DNA of 64,000 bases. Origin: an uncultured Alphaproteobacteria bacterium (GTDB lineage: Bacteria; Pseudomonadota; Alphaproteobacteria; HIMB59; GCA-002718135). The DNA is taken from the NCBI GenBank assembly GCA_902628645.1, contig CACONS010000004.1, positions 1-64,000 on the forward strand, written 5' to 3'. Every line of letters begins with the position of its first letter. The stretch's first letter is position 1. The notes under the pieces were generated by a model. It worked only from the letters and a program-made list of their open reading frames with translations. It was not told the DNA's origin and made no database searches. Positions 37,196-47,807 of this stretch are shown here, in pieces. The position numbers and the translations under genes are program-made.

Positions 37196-38196
37196 CTTTC
37201 TTTTATATGAATCTTACCTTCTAATAATCTTGCAATTTGTTTGGTTGTTTCAAATCTTTCAAATGAAATTCTGATGATTGCAGTTAAAGGTGCTGCAAGA
37301 AGAACTCCAATAAAGCCCCAAATCATGCCCCAGAATATTAATGATAAAATAATTGTAATTGGATGTAATCCAAAACTCTCACCAAATATTTTAGGTTCTA
37401 CAAAATTTCCTACTATTTGATGAATAATCGTAGGTAAAATTATAATTAATACAACTAGCGTTGGATCGTTGTATTGAAGGAAAGCAATTGGTAATGGAAG
37501 TAAAACAGCAATAACAGAACCAATAACTGGAATGAAATTTAAAATAAATGTTAAGCTTCCGAAAATGAAGGCTAATTCTAGACCTAAAAACCAATAAATT
37601 AATCCTGCTGCAATGCCTGTAAAAGCTGATGTTAAAAATTTAGTAAATATATATTTTTTTACTAATCTAATAATATCATTCCATTCATCTGAAGTATTTT
37701 TAGGAGGAGTTCCTAATAATAAAAATAATGTTATAATTACAACTAAAAGAAACTTTGAAATAAAATTTGCACTATTACTTAATATAGTTCCAGCCCAATT
37801 AGTAATGGGTAACTCTGCAATTGTATTTCTAATTGTTTCTCTATCAATATCAATTTCAAATTGTTGCAGTTGTGTTATGACTGCTTCAATTAAAATGATT
37901 ACTTTTTGATTATAATCATCTGCAGACTCCAAGAATGTTGCTACAGAAGAAACAATAAATGGAACTATAATTGAGAATAAAAGTACAATTAAACAAATAC
38001 TTATAAAAACTGCTATAAATCTGTGTACTCGAAGATTTATAGTTTGAAAATCAATTATTGGATCAATTAATATCCTTAAAAGAAGTGCTAACACAAATGG
38101 AACCATTATTGGTTGAGAAAAATTTAGTATAAATGCAACAGCAATACTAGCTAATATAAAAAGAGAACCAGAAATTACACGATTACTTTCGTTCAT
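37192..38196 (-). CDS. AI-2E family transporter
   Basis: A 334-residue polytopic membrane protein of the PerM/YdiK/TqsA superfamily (DUF20), members of which export autoinducer-2 or act as Na+/H+-type antiporters. Family landmarks are the FVLALLLRILIDPII helix near the start, and the C-terminal GSVIAVLLPLPIAF, VEPKIFGESFGLHPITIIL and FIGVLLAAPLTAII. Substrate not predictable. The start codon overlaps the MscS stop by one base. Confidence 0.92.
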   Translation of the reverse strand: MNESNRVISGSLFILASIAVAFILNFSQPIMVPFVLALLLRILIDPIIDFQTINLRVHRFIAVFISICLIVLLFSIIVPFIVSSVATFLESADDYNQKVIILIEAVITQLQQFEIDIDRETIRNTIAELPITNWAGTILSNSANFISKFLLVVIITLFLLLGTPPKNTSDEWNDIIRLVKKYIFTKFLTSAFTGIAAGLIYWFLGLELAFIFGSLTFILNFIPVIGSVIAVLLPLPIAFLQYNDPTLVVLIIILPTIIHQIVGNFVEPKIFGESFGLHPITIILSLIFWGMIWGFIGVLLAAPLTAIIRISFERFETTKQIARLLEGKIHIKES

Positions 38197-39332
38197 TAAT
38201 TTTTTGTAGATTGAGGATTAAAAATCTCAGTTTTTTCATCAGATAATTTCTCAACATAAAGTGATTGGCTTGGAAACGCAAAACCAGCCTCATTATTTTC
38301 AACAATTTCAATTATTTTTACAGCAAGATTTTCTTTAATTTTTAAAAATTCAGCCCATTCATTTGTAACTGTAAATGTTTGTACTAACATATCAATAGAG
38401 CTATCAGAAAAACTATCTATTCGAACGTAGAAACTTGCATTTTGATTTTTTGCAAAGTTATTATCTTTCTCAATTAATGTATTTATCTCATCTCTAATTT
38501 TTTTTAATTGATCAATTGTTGTTCTATACTCTAGTCCAATTAACCATCTTATACGTCTATGATGTCTTCTTGTATAATTAGTTACAGACTGCTCTGCAAA
38601 TTTATAATTTGGTACCATTACTGGTGTTGAATCAAACCTTCTTACAAGTGTAGATCTAAATCCAATTTGTTCAACAACTCCTTCAACTTCTCCAGAAACT
38701 AAAATTACATCTCCTACAGTAAATCTTTTTTCCATTAATATCATAATACCGCTAATTAAATTTTTAAATAAATCTTGAGCACCAAGTGCTACAGCTACAC
38801 CAAATAATCCTAATCCTGCAATTACTGGCCCTACTCTTATGCCCCACAACTCTAATATTGCGACCGACCCAAGTACAATAACAAGAATTTTTAAACCTTT
38901 AAGAGTCCAATCTACTAAAGGTTTTGAAATTTTTGACTCAAAGTTTTTTATTACAAATGAAAAAGGTATAATTAATTGATGGAGTAGCCAGAATATAAAA
39001 ATTGTAATTAATGATCTGTTTAATAAATCCAAAAAATCTTGATTATTGTCAGAAACATCCAAATACGTAGAAGCTATAAAAAAGCCAATAACAACAGGGA
39101 AAAATTTTAATGGTCCATCAAGCACTTCGATTACTGCATCGTCGATTTGATTGGAAGTCCTTGAAACAATTTTAGATAATCGATTAAGAATAAATCTAGC
39201 TATAAGTCTTCTCAATAAATAAAAAAGTAGGAAAATTATCAGACTAACTATTATATCTGTAGCGTTTACGCCAAAAACACCGTTATTCCAAACATCTAAA
39301 AAAAGGTTAGTAAAGCTATTGAATGATTCCAT
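38196..39332 (-). CDS. MscS-family mechanosensitive ion channel
   Basis: Channel releasing solutes on osmotic downshock. The 378-residue protein has four to five membrane helices, with the pore-lining helix GPVIAGLGLFGVAVALGAQD, and then the beta domain with GDVILVSGEVEGVVEQIGFR and MVPNYKFAEQSVTNYTRR. It is about 90 residues longer than E. coli MscS owing to extra N-terminal helices. Coupled to the AI-2E gene by a one-base overlap. Confidence 0.93.
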   Translation of the reverse strand: MESFNSFTNLFLDVWNNGVFGVNATDIIVSLIIFLLFYLLRRLIARFILNRLSKIVSRTSNQIDDAVIEVLDGPLKFFPVVIGFFIASTYLDVSDNNQDFLDLLNRSLITIFIFWLLHQLIIPFSFVIKNFESKISKPLVDWTLKGLKILVIVLGSVAILELWGIRVGPVIAGLGLFGVAVALGAQDLFKNLISGIMILMEKRFTVGDVILVSGEVEGVVEQIGFRSTLVRRFDSTPVMVPNYKFAEQSVTNYTRRHHRRIRWLIGLEYRTTIDQLKKIRDEINTLIEKDNNFAKNQNASFYVRIDSFSDSSIDMLVQTFTVTNEWAEFLKIKENLAVKIIEIVENNEAGFAFPSQSLYVEKLSDEKTEIFNPQSTKN

Positions 39333-39359
39333 AAGCGATATATCTATTACTTCACTAAC

Positions 39360-39896
39360 ATGAAAATTAAAATTTTACTTGTTTTTTTGATTATGCTTAA
39401 CCTTAAGAATACTTTATTAGCAAATGAAACTGTGAATTTATACGATTTTTCTTTCGAAGATATTGATGGCAACCAAGTAAATTTAGAAAAATTTGTTGGT
39501 AAGCCAATTCTAATAGTAAATACAGCTTCAAGATGTGGCTTTACTCCACAATATGAGGATCTTCAAAATTTATTTCTCAACTATAGAAAAAGTGATTTAA
39601 CAATAATAGCTACTACTAGCAATTCCTTCAATCAAGAATATTCAGATACTGAAGATATTAAAAAAATATGTTTAGTTAACTATGGAGTAGGTTTTGTTAC
39701 TTCATCACCAATGGATGTAAAAGGAAGTAACGCTCATCCAATTTATGCTTGGATAGAAAAGGAGTATAACGAAAAACCGAAGTGGAATTTTTATAAATAT
39801 CTCTTTGATAGAAATGGAGAGCTTGTAAATTCTTGGTCTTCAATGACCAAACCAGATAGTACAAAGATCACAAATTTAATAGACAATTTAATATAA
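39360..39896 (+). CDS. secreted glutathione-peroxidase family protein
   Basis: Thiol peroxidase reducing peroxides. The 178-residue protein has a signal peptide (about 1-21, LLVFLIMLNLKNTLLA) and the active site VNTASRCGFTPQYEDLQ with peroxidatic Cys59 (cysteine, not selenocysteine). SNSFNQEYSD and KWNFYKYLFDRNGE supply the rest of the catalytic set. Bacterial members usually use thioredoxin rather than glutathione. A periplasmic location is inferred from the signal peptide. Confidence 0.9.
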   Translation: MKIKILLVFLIMLNLKNTLLANETVNLYDFSFEDIDGNQVNLEKFVGKPILIVNTASRCGFTPQYEDLQNLFLNYRKSDLTIIATTSNSFNQEYSDTEDIKKICLVNYGVGFVTSSPMDVKGSNAHPIYAWIEKEYNEKPKWNFYKYLFDRNGELVNSWSSMTKPDSTKITNLIDNLI

Positions 39897-39921
39897 AAAA
39901 AAGGGCAAATTAATTTGCCCC
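39895..39921 (-). terminator. rho-independent terminator of groESL
   Basis: GGGCAAA-TTAA-TTTGCCC (39903-39920) is flanked on the left by a run of A, which becomes a T tract on the minus strand, so it stops groEL transcription. In the plus direction it may also help end the peroxidase message, though the T tract there is poor. Confidence 0.88.
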
Positions 39922-39948
39922 TTCTTATAAATATTAAAAAATAATAAT

Positions 39949-41628
<1,680 letters not shown>

Positions 41629-41635
41629 TTAGTTT

Positions 41636-41941
41636 TTATTTTTTTTTCTTACCTGAGGTTATAATTCCCATTATGTCGGACTCTTTCATAATCAGAAAGT
41701 CGTCACCATTCATTTTTACTTCAGTGCCAGACCATTTTCCAAAAAGTATTTTATCTCCTTTTTTGACATCCAATGGTACCAATTTTCCTGTTTCATCTCT
41801 TGCTCCAGAACCAACTTCTAACACTTCACCTTCCATTGGTTTTTCTTGGGCAGTATCGGGGATAATGATTCCCCCTGCTGTTTTTTGATCAGAGTCAACT
41901 CTTTTAACTAGAACTCTGTCATGTAAAGGTCTAAAATTCAT
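41636..41941 (-). CDS. groES: co-chaperonin GroES
   Basis: The heptameric lid of the GroEL chamber. The 101-residue protein begins [20 protein letters not shown], with the mobile loop [16 protein letters not shown] and the conserved [16 protein letters not shown]. It lies 19 bases ahead of groEL and directly downstream of a CIRCE element, so HrcA control is expected. Confidence 0.98.
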   Translation of the reverse strand: MNFRPLHDRVLVKRVDSDQKTAGGIIIPDTAQEKPMEGEVLEVGSGARDETGKLVPLDVKKGDKILFGKWSGTEVKMNGDDFLIMKESDIMGIITSGKKKK

Positions 41942-41983
41942 ATTTCCTCTTTTGTTAACTAATTGAAATTAAACATTATTTTA

Positions 41984-42010
41984 TTAGCACTCTCATTATA
42001 AGAGTGCTAG
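41984..42010. promoter_or_regulatory. CIRCE operator (HrcA site)
   Basis: TTAGCACTC-N9-GAGTGCTAG matches the CIRCE consensus (TTAGCACTC-N9-GAGTGCTAA) with one mismatch. It lies 43 bases upstream of the groES start, between the gene and its likely promoter, where HrcA repressor would block transcription at normal temperature. Confidence 0.96.
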
Positions 42011-42011
42011 T

Positions 42012-42039
42012 TATTTAAGCATTATTAAAGTCTATTCAA
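42012..42039 (-). promoter_or_regulatory. candidate groESL promoter
   Basis: Read on the minus strand, TTGAAT (42034-42039) and TAAATA (42012-42017) are 16 bases apart and place the transcription start at the edge of the CIRCE element, the usual geometry. Confidence 0.5.
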
Positions 42040-42091
42040 GAAGAAAACAAAAAAAAATTCGAATTAACTAAAGTTGTGATATTTTAAAAAA

Positions 42092-43114
42092 ATGCTGTTT
42101 TTTAGTATTTTTTTTAGAACTCTTGGTTTTTTAAGTGCATTATTAATTTTTTTAATTATTGTTAATATTTTACTTCTTTTTTCAAATGGACTAGAAAAAA
42201 AACATTTCGAAGTATCTGAGGGTATACCGAGCTCTAAAAATATTATAGCAAATATTAATTTAAATGGGCCAATTTTTAATAATAATGCTAATGTTTTAGG
42301 AAATAATCTTTATGATTACATAAATCCTGCACAGGTAAAATCATATTTAGAAGAATTAAAAGATCTAAAAATAAATATTTTAATTATAACCATTAATTCT
42401 CCCGGTGGAACCGTAAGTGCTACTGCTGAATTGGAGCAAATTATTTATGAATTTAAGAAGAGCACAAACACCAAAATTTATTTTTTTACAAATGAAATTT
42501 TAGCATCTGGAGGCTATTGGGTTGCGACAACGGCTGATAAGATATTTGCTTCTTATGGATCAATTATAGGCAGTATAGGAGTAAGTGGGCCAAGCTGGTT
42601 CTACTATAATACGCCTATTAGTTTATCTTCAGGAATCTTTGGTCAATCAATTGAAACTAAAAATGGAATAGAAGTTTTTAATCAGAATGCTGGCGAAGGT
42701 AAAGATTTGTTTAATCCTTATAGAAGGCCTAAAACTGATGAAATCAAACACTTACAAAATATTATTAATGATGTTTATAATGATTTTGTAACAAAAGTTT
42801 CAAAAAGTCGTAAAATTGAAATTTCGAATATAAAAAATGATATTGGCGCTTTAATCTATAGTACTAATCAAGCAAAAAATAATTTTTTGATTGATGATAT
42901 TTTAAATTACGAAACACTCATTAAATTAATAATTAAAGAAAATAAATTTGAAGATTATAAAATTTATGAAAATAAATTTAGTAATTCCATTTTTGCAAAT
43001 CTAATGGTTAAATATAAATATCAATCTAATGATAAAAACTCCTTTCAAAACATTTGCAGAAATTTGAAAACTAACATTAGCGTTGTAATTCCAGTTTATT
43101 TAAGAAATTGTTAA
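42092..43114 (+). CDS. S49 family signal-peptide-peptidase-like protein
   Basis: A SppA-like serine protease of the inner membrane that degrades leftover signal peptides or lipoproteins. The 340-residue protein has one N-terminal membrane helix (about 9-31), the fold markers ITINSPGGTVSA and ILASGGYWVATTADKI with the nucleophile Ser139, SIIGSIGVSG, and GEGKDLFNPYR with the likely general base Lys204. It is close in size to the short bacillus-type SppA rather than the tandem E. coli enzyme. Confidence 0.9.
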   Translation: MLFFSIFFRTLGFLSALLIFLIIVNILLLFSNGLEKKHFEVSEGIPSSKNIIANINLNGPIFNNNANVLGNNLYDYINPAQVKSYLEELKDLKINILIITINSPGGTVSATAELEQIIYEFKKSTNTKIYFFTNEILASGGYWVATTADKIFASYGSIIGSIGVSGPSWFYYNTPISLSSGIFGQSIETKNGIEVFNQNAGEGKDLFNPYRRPKTDEIKHLQNIINDVYNDFVTKVSKSRKIEISNIKNDIGALIYSTNQAKNNFLIDDILNYETLIKLIIKENKFEDYKIYENKFSNSIFANLMVKYKYQSNDKNSFQNICRNLKTNISVVIPVYLRNC

Positions 43115-43115
43115 A

Positions 43116-44138
43116 TTAAGTTATGTTATTTAGTTCCTGTATTTTAACAATTAGATTTTTGTAGTAGTTGCTTTGAGATAAAACATTGTTGTGAATATAT
43201 TTTTTAGCTAAAGCAGAATGATTTTCAACATCCACTGTATCAGAAGTGATTTTATTATACTTAAGATCATTAATTAGAGATAAGTTTAAATATCTGTCTT
43301 CAAGAATTTTTTCGTTATCCCTAAAAGAAGGTGAAATCTCGAAAATTTCTGTCCCAGGTTTACAAAAAATAATATTTGCTAAATTAGATCCATGCGGAGC
43401 AATAATTTTTTCAGCATTTGAAAAAATTTCTATTTGCTCTTCTATTTCATACAACTGAGGGTTAATAACTCTGTAACCTTTTTCTCTTAGAAGAGTTACA
43501 ACATCACCTTCATTAATAATTTTTCTATAATTAGAATCTTCTCTGGTTACATATATTTTCTTACTTTTTTCTACATTAGTATTTGGGTTTAAAAATTTTT
43601 TTAATATTTTAATCGAATCATTAATATTGAAAAACTGAGGAAACTCTGAATCTACAAAATAATAAAAATCATCGTCTAGAAAAACAAAAGTAAACTCTAT
43701 TTTGAGAGATTTTAAGATACTTGATAAAAACTTTCTATATTTGATAGATGAATTTCTATGAATCGCTATTTTAATATTTGTTTTTTTATTAAAAAATATT
43801 CTTGGAAGAAATTGTATTAAATTTGAGTAGTAATTGTTTCCTGAATTAGATCCAAGAAGAAATAAATCTTTAAAACTTTTTAACGAATGTCTATTATTTG
43901 TAAAATCTTCGTAAAATTTTTTGGAATAGAAATGAGAAGTATTATTAAGTTCTCTAGAATAAAAAGTTGAAAAAGTTTTATTATTTTCTGTAATAGGAAA
44001 ATAGTAAAATGAATCAGAATAAAAGTTACTCTTAAGTATATTACAATTAATTGATAAATTACTGAATTTTCCATTAACAAAATGATTTGTTATAGACTTA
44101 TTTTTTTTTATTTCTGTTATGCTTAAATCGTGAATCAT
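43116..44138 (-). CDS. GT61-family glycosyltransferase
   Basis: A 340-residue protein with the C-terminal signature of GT61 (DUF563) glycosyltransferases: IYVTREDSNYRKIINEGDVV followed by EEQIEIFSNAEKIIAPHGSN, ANIIFCKPGTEIFEISP. The N-terminal half has a loosely conserved sugar-processing fold. Such enzymes decorate surface polysaccharides; acceptor and donor sugars are unknown. It is a single-gene unit that converges with the S49 peptidase gene. Confidence 0.83.
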   Translation of the reverse strand: MIHDLSITEIKKNKSITNHFVNGKFSNLSINCNILKSNFYSDSFYYFPITENNKTFSTFYSRELNNTSHFYSKKFYEDFTNNRHSLKSFKDLFLLGSNSGNNYYSNLIQFLPRIFFNKKTNIKIAIHRNSSIKYRKFLSSILKSLKIEFTFVFLDDDFYYFVDSEFPQFFNINDSIKILKKFLNPNTNVEKSKKIYVTREDSNYRKIINEGDVVTLLREKGYRVINPQLYEIEEQIEIFSNAEKIIAPHGSNLANIIFCKPGTEIFEISPSFRDNEKILEDRYLNLSLINDLKYNKITSDTVDVENHSALAKKYIHNNVLSQSNYYKNLIVKIQELNNIT

Positions 44139-44194
44139 TTTGTTTTAACTAATATAGTTTCAAATAGATTTAAATAAAAATTTTTTTATTTTCC

Positions 44195-44271
44195 TGGCGC
44201 GCCTGAGAAGAGTCGAACTCCTAACCTTATGATCCGTAGTCATACGCTCTATCCAATTGAGCTACAGGCGC
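44195..44271 (-). tRNA. tRNA-Arg (ACG)
   Basis: On the minus strand a 77-base cloverleaf with encoded CCA: acceptor GCGCCTG/CAGGCGC, D arm GCTC-AATTGGATA-GAGC, anticodon loop CTACGGA giving ACG, T arm AGGAG-TTCGACT-CTTCT. The A34 would be read as inosine, covering CGT, CGC and CGA codons. Confidence 0.96.
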
Positions 44272-44301
44272 TTATAATATTATACACTTTATGTAAATCG
44301 T

Positions 44302-44889
44302 ATGCTACTTTATAAAATTATTAATATGCAAATCGTAATAGTATTTATTTTAATTATAATTTTTTCTAATGCAAGCAATGCAGATATTGGAAAAGAAACT
44401 GGTCTAGAAATTCCTAGATACGTATCTTTAAAATCTAACGATGCAAATATTCGTGTTGGTCCAAGTAAGAATTATCCCATTGAAATAAAATATATTAAAA
44501 AAAATTACCCATTAAAAATATTAGAAGAATATGAAGAATGGAGAAAAGTAGAAGATTTTAAAAAAAACATTGGATGGATTCATAAAAGTTTAATATCCGG
44601 TAATAGAACAGGTATAATTTTATCAAAAGATAACAAAAATATAAATTTAGTAAATACTTTAGGTGGTAATGTTATTGGAGAAATAGGAAAAGGAAATATT
44701 GTTAATGTAGAGAAATGTAAAACTAATTGGTGTTTAGTCTCAAAAGAAAATTTTAGAGGCTGGATACATAAAAAATATATTTGGGGAGTAAAAGAAAAAG
44801 AAATAATTAAAATTAGTTTTTTCCAAAGATTTGAGGATTTATATTGGAATAGTATTAACTTAGTAAAAAGAATACAAAAGAAAGATTAG
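44302..44889 (+). CDS. secreted SH3-domain protein
   Basis: A 195-residue protein with a signal peptide (about 1-27, MQIVIVFILIIIFSNASNA region) and two bacterial SH3-like repeats: residues 40-95 with NIRVGPSKNYPIEIKYI and GWIHKSLISG, and residues 103-165 with VIGEIGKGNIVNVEKC and GWIHKKYIWGV. This matches the SH3_4 (DUF1058) group of periplasmic proteins that may bind cell-wall peptides. No enzyme domain is attached. An alternative start at residue 9 would leave no positively charged n-region. Confidence 0.85.
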   Translation: MLLYKIINMQIVIVFILIIIFSNASNADIGKETGLEIPRYVSLKSNDANIRVGPSKNYPIEIKYIKKNYPLKILEEYEEWRKVEDFKKNIGWIHKSLISGNRTGIILSKDNKNINLVNTLGGNVIGEIGKGNIVNVEKCKTNWCLVSKENFRGWIHKKYIWGVKEKEIIKISFFQRFEDLYWNSINLVKRIQKKD

Positions 44890-44893
44890 AAAT

Positions 44894-44968
44894 TGGCTGG
44901 GGCGGTAGGATTCGAACCTACGAATGCCGACTCCAAAAACCGGTGCCTTACCGCTTGGCGACGCCCCA
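44894..44968 (-). tRNA. tRNA-Gln (TTG)
   Basis: On the minus strand a 75-base cloverleaf with encoded CCA: acceptor TGGGGCG/CGCCCCA, D arm GCC-AAGCGGTAA-GGC, anticodon loop TTTTGGA giving TTG, T arm GTAGG-TTCGAAT-CCTAC. Overall it aligns with known tRNA-Gln genes. The anticodon stem has two G-U type pairs. Confidence 0.94.
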
Positions 44969-44980
44969 AATTATGATTAC

Positions 44981-45009
44981 TCTGTAGTATTTAGCACAAA
45001 ATAAGTCAA
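44981..45009 (-). promoter_or_regulatory. candidate promoter of tRNA-Gln
   Basis: Minus-strand TTGACT (45004-45009) and TACAGA (44981-44986) are 17 bases apart and lie just upstream of the tRNA-Gln gene. The -10 box is a weak match. Confidence 0.35.
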
Positions 45010-45130
45010 ATTCTTCAAGTGCGACATTACCATAAAAAGGAATAAAAAGTAGAAATTGTCATTCGTATTAATTCAAAATTGATTCATAACAAGGGATTTA
45101 CATTCTTAAAGCTAAACCTATTTAATTTTT

Positions 45131-45820
45131 ATGCAAAAATTACTTGCCATAATTTTATTCTTATCAACTTTTTTAGCAATTTCTCAGGTTAATGCGAATA
45201 CAGAAAAATTATATGAGAAGCTTGTTAATGATTGGTCTATTATTTTCCCTGATGGGAATAGAAACGCAGCTGGTCCAAGATTCTTTAAATATATCTTAGA
45301 TCAAAACTTAGAATATGAAGAATTTGTACAATTTAACAAATTATATTGTGCTGTTTCAGGCTCCCTAATTCCTCCTGATGCTCAACCAGATGAAATTTTT
45401 CTTACTAATTTTGAAAATGATGAAAAAATTTGTGGTCAATATTATAAATGTTGTTGGCCTTGTTTATGTGATGTAATGAAATATTCAGAAACAAAAAAAA
45501 TAAACATTAATTTCAAAGACCAATCAAAAGATATTTATGCAATTGTTATTGATAATCCTTGTAATAAAAATGACTTTCCTGAACTTGTTAACCGAAATTA
45601 TTTTTGTGAAGGTAATAAATTAAATAAAGAATATACTTACTCATTAGATAATAAACTTGTTATTGGTCTATTACATAATGCAAAAAAATGTGATGCTTAC
45701 GATATAGATTATATAAAAAACGATCAATTAACTGGACCTATGTGTGAAGCTAGAAATAGCATGCCACTTGAAGAGCTAAATTTTGGTATGGGTGACATTT
45801 TTATTAAATTGGCAAATTGA
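45131..45820 (+). CDS. secreted cysteine-rich protein of unknown function
   Basis: A 229-residue protein with a signal peptide (about 1-22, LAIILFLSTFLAISQVNA) and ten cysteines in the mature part (positions 73, 101, 107, 108, 111, 113, 144, 159, 187 and 205). Five fall in a tight cluster, CGQYYKCCWPCLC, which could form disulfides or bind a metal. No family was recognised. The even cysteine number and export signal fit a disulfide-rich periplasmic or extracellular protein. It leads a plus-strand run with an FG-GAP/ASPIC protein and a DUF4396 membrane protein, spaced by about 5-11 bases. Confidence 0.75.
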   Translation: MQKLLAIILFLSTFLAISQVNANTEKLYEKLVNDWSIIFPDGNRNAAGPRFFKYILDQNLEYEEFVQFNKLYCAVSGSLIPPDAQPDEIFLTNFENDEKICGQYYKCCWPCLCDVMKYSETKKININFKDQSKDIYAIVIDNPCNKNDFPELVNRNYFCEGNKLNKEYTYSLDNKLVIGLLHNAKKCDAYDIDYIKNDQLTGPMCEARNSMPLEELNFGMGDIFIKLAN

Positions 45821-45831
45821 AAAAAATTTAA

Positions 45832-47247
45832 ATGAGTAAATTAATTGTTATTTTCATAATTTTATTATCTAGTATGGCTAAGGCTGAATTTTTCTCCAAT
45901 ATTTCAGATATAATTGAAAATAATAACGATAGATTAAGTTATGGAGTTGCAGTAACTGACTTTGATAAAGATGGAAACTATGAATTTATTGTTGCTGGTT
46001 TTGGTTACTCTAATTTAGCTCTTAACTATCAAAAAGGGAAACTGATTAATACAATTCAAGATCCCATATTTATTGATGAAGATAGGAATACTATTGGTGT
46101 GTCAGCTTGTGATATAGATCAGGATGGTTTTGAAGAAATTTATTTCTTAAATACTGATACTTATAGCGGAGAAAAAAAATACTCTGATAGATTGTTAGAC
46201 AACGATAAAACAATTTTTGATTATTTTGAGTTAGAAAAAAATTTAGAAAATTTAAATTTGACTGCTGGCAGATCAGTTGTTTGTGTGGACAGAAAAGGAT
46301 CAGGAAAATACGGTATATATGTAGCTAATTATGGTGGTCCTACTAGATTTTATGAAATTGAAGAAAATGAAGTTCAAGACTTAGCGCCTATTCTTGGAAT
46401 TGATCAAATAACTGGAGGAAGAGCTGTTATCTCAGGACATATAGTTTCTAACAATATGGACATATTTGCAGCTAACGAGAGAGGTCCAAATTTTTTATAT
46501 AAAAATATTAATGGTAATTTTAATGATATTGCGATTGAAAAAAATGTCCAAGATACTTTTCAAAATGGTCGAGGCACAGCATTAACAGATTTTTTATATA
46601 GAGGAGAGCTTGATATTATCACTAGTAACTGGGAAGGTTATCATCGTATTTTTGTTAAACAAAAAAAATCTTTTCTTGATATGTCTTCGCTAGAATTTAG
46701 ATCGCCAAGTAGAATACGAACAGTTATATCTGCGGATTTTGATAATGATGGTTATGATGAGATTTTTCTAAATAATATAGGTCAACCAAATAAACTCTTT
46801 CGTATTCTTGATGATGGAGTTTTAGAAGAAATTAAATTAGATGAAGCCCTTGAAACTCAAGGTTTAGGAACTGGTGCTGCAGTTTCTGATATTGATAATG
46901 ATGGAATTTTAGAATTATTAATTTCTCACGGTGAATCTGGAGCTCAGCCACTCAGTTTATTTAAGGCAAATGTATCAAATACAAATTATATTAGAATTAA
47001 ACCTCTAAATACTTTTGGTGCTCCAGCTAGAGGTGCAACTGTTACTTTACATACAAATTTAAGAAATCATGCTAAGACTATTGATGCTGGCTCTGGATAT
47101 TTATGTCAAATGGAACCAGTAGCACATTACGGTTTACGTGAAGGCGAAGTAGTTAAAAATATATCGATTAAATGGACTAATGGTACAATTGATAGTTATG
47201 AAATTAATGATATAAATATTACTTTAGAATATAAACAAGAATTATAA
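45832..47247 (+). CDS. secreted FG-GAP/ASPIC-UnbV repeat protein (CRTAC1-like)
   Basis: A 471-residue exported protein (signal peptide 1-18, LIVIFIILLSSMAKA) that should fold as a beta-propeller. Four calcium-binding DxDxDG-type motifs are visible: DFDKDG (43-48), DIDQDG (94-99), DFDNDG (302-307) and DIDNDG (353-358). The C-terminal part, with FGAPARGATVTLH, DAGSGYLCQMEPVAHYGL and the ISIKWTNG strand, matches the ASPIC/UnbV domain. Such proteins are surface or adhesive proteins of unknown ligand. It starts 11 bases after the cysteine-rich gene. Confidence 0.9.
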   Translation: MSKLIVIFIILLSSMAKAEFFSNISDIIENNNDRLSYGVAVTDFDKDGNYEFIVAGFGYSNLALNYQKGKLINTIQDPIFIDEDRNTIGVSACDIDQDGFEEIYFLNTDTYSGEKKYSDRLLDNDKTIFDYFELEKNLENLNLTAGRSVVCVDRKGSGKYGIYVANYGGPTRFYEIEENEVQDLAPILGIDQITGGRAVISGHIVSNNMDIFAANERGPNFLYKNINGNFNDIAIEKNVQDTFQNGRGTALTDFLYRGELDIITSNWEGYHRIFVKQKKSFLDMSSLEFRSPSRIRTVISADFDNDGYDEIFLNNIGQPNKLFRILDDGVLEEIKLDEALETQGLGTGAAVSDIDNDGILELLISHGESGAQPLSLFKANVSNTNYIRIKPLNTFGAPARGATVTLHTNLRNHAKTIDAGSGYLCQMEPVAHYGLREGEVVKNISIKWTNGTIDSYEINDINITLEYKQEL

Positions 47248-47252
47248 ATTAA

Positions 47253-47711
47253 ATGACTGTTGCCGAAACATTAAAAAAACCAGCGCCTCGTTTTCACTGG
47301 AAATGTAAACACACATGGAGAAGAAGTGCTAAAAATACACTTTGGTGTTTACTAGGCTGTTCAATTGGTGATTTTGGAACTATCTTATATTTTCAATTAA
47401 ATGCAATTAATTGGCCAACTTTATCGATTATGATTTTAGCTATTATAAACGGTTTAATCACTAGTATTATTTTAGAAACTATAATTTTGTCTAGACAAAT
47501 GACAATTAAGATCGCTTTTCAAACAGCTTTAACTATGAGTTTTATTTCTATGTTGGCTATGGAAATTGCAATGAACTCTGCAGATTGGCTAATTTTAGGA
47601 GAAGCAAAACTTGTGTGGTGGATAGTACCAATAATGCTTATTGTTGGCTTTTTGACTCCATGGCCATACAATTATTATAGGTTGAAAAAATACAATATTG
47701 CCTGCCACTAA
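47253..47711 (+). CDS. DUF4396 membrane protein
   Basis: A 152-residue integral membrane protein with four helices. Markers of DUF4396 are a basic N-terminal stretch HTWRRSAKNTLWCLLGCSIGD, ILETIILSRQMTIKIAFQTA, and MSFISMLAMEIAMNSADW. The paired cysteines near residue 32-36 and methionine-rich helix could bind a metal such as copper, but this is conjecture. It begins five bases after the FG-GAP gene. Confidence 0.83.
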   Translation: MTVAETLKKPAPRFHWKCKHTWRRSAKNTLWCLLGCSIGDFGTILYFQLNAINWPTLSIMILAIINGLITSIILETIILSRQMTIKIAFQTALTMSFISMLAMEIAMNSADWLILGEAKLVWWIVPIMLIVGFLTPWPYNYYRLKKYNIACH

Positions 47712-47807
47712 AGAAAAAATTATTATTTTAGCCTATAAAACTCGATTTTTTTCAAGAAACTTTACCCTTGGTATTGAAAAATAATTGATTAAACATAATT
47801 GAATTTT

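Noticed and set aside
44171..44194. AT-only palindrome downstream of tRNA-Arg as a terminator
   Set aside because: It has no GC pairs in the stem and is expected by chance in DNA of this composition.
44894..44968. Reading the second tRNA as tRNA-Pro (TGG) or tRNA-Trp
   Set aside because: Loop TTTTGGA places TTG at positions 34-36, and the acceptor and T arms match tRNA-Gln.
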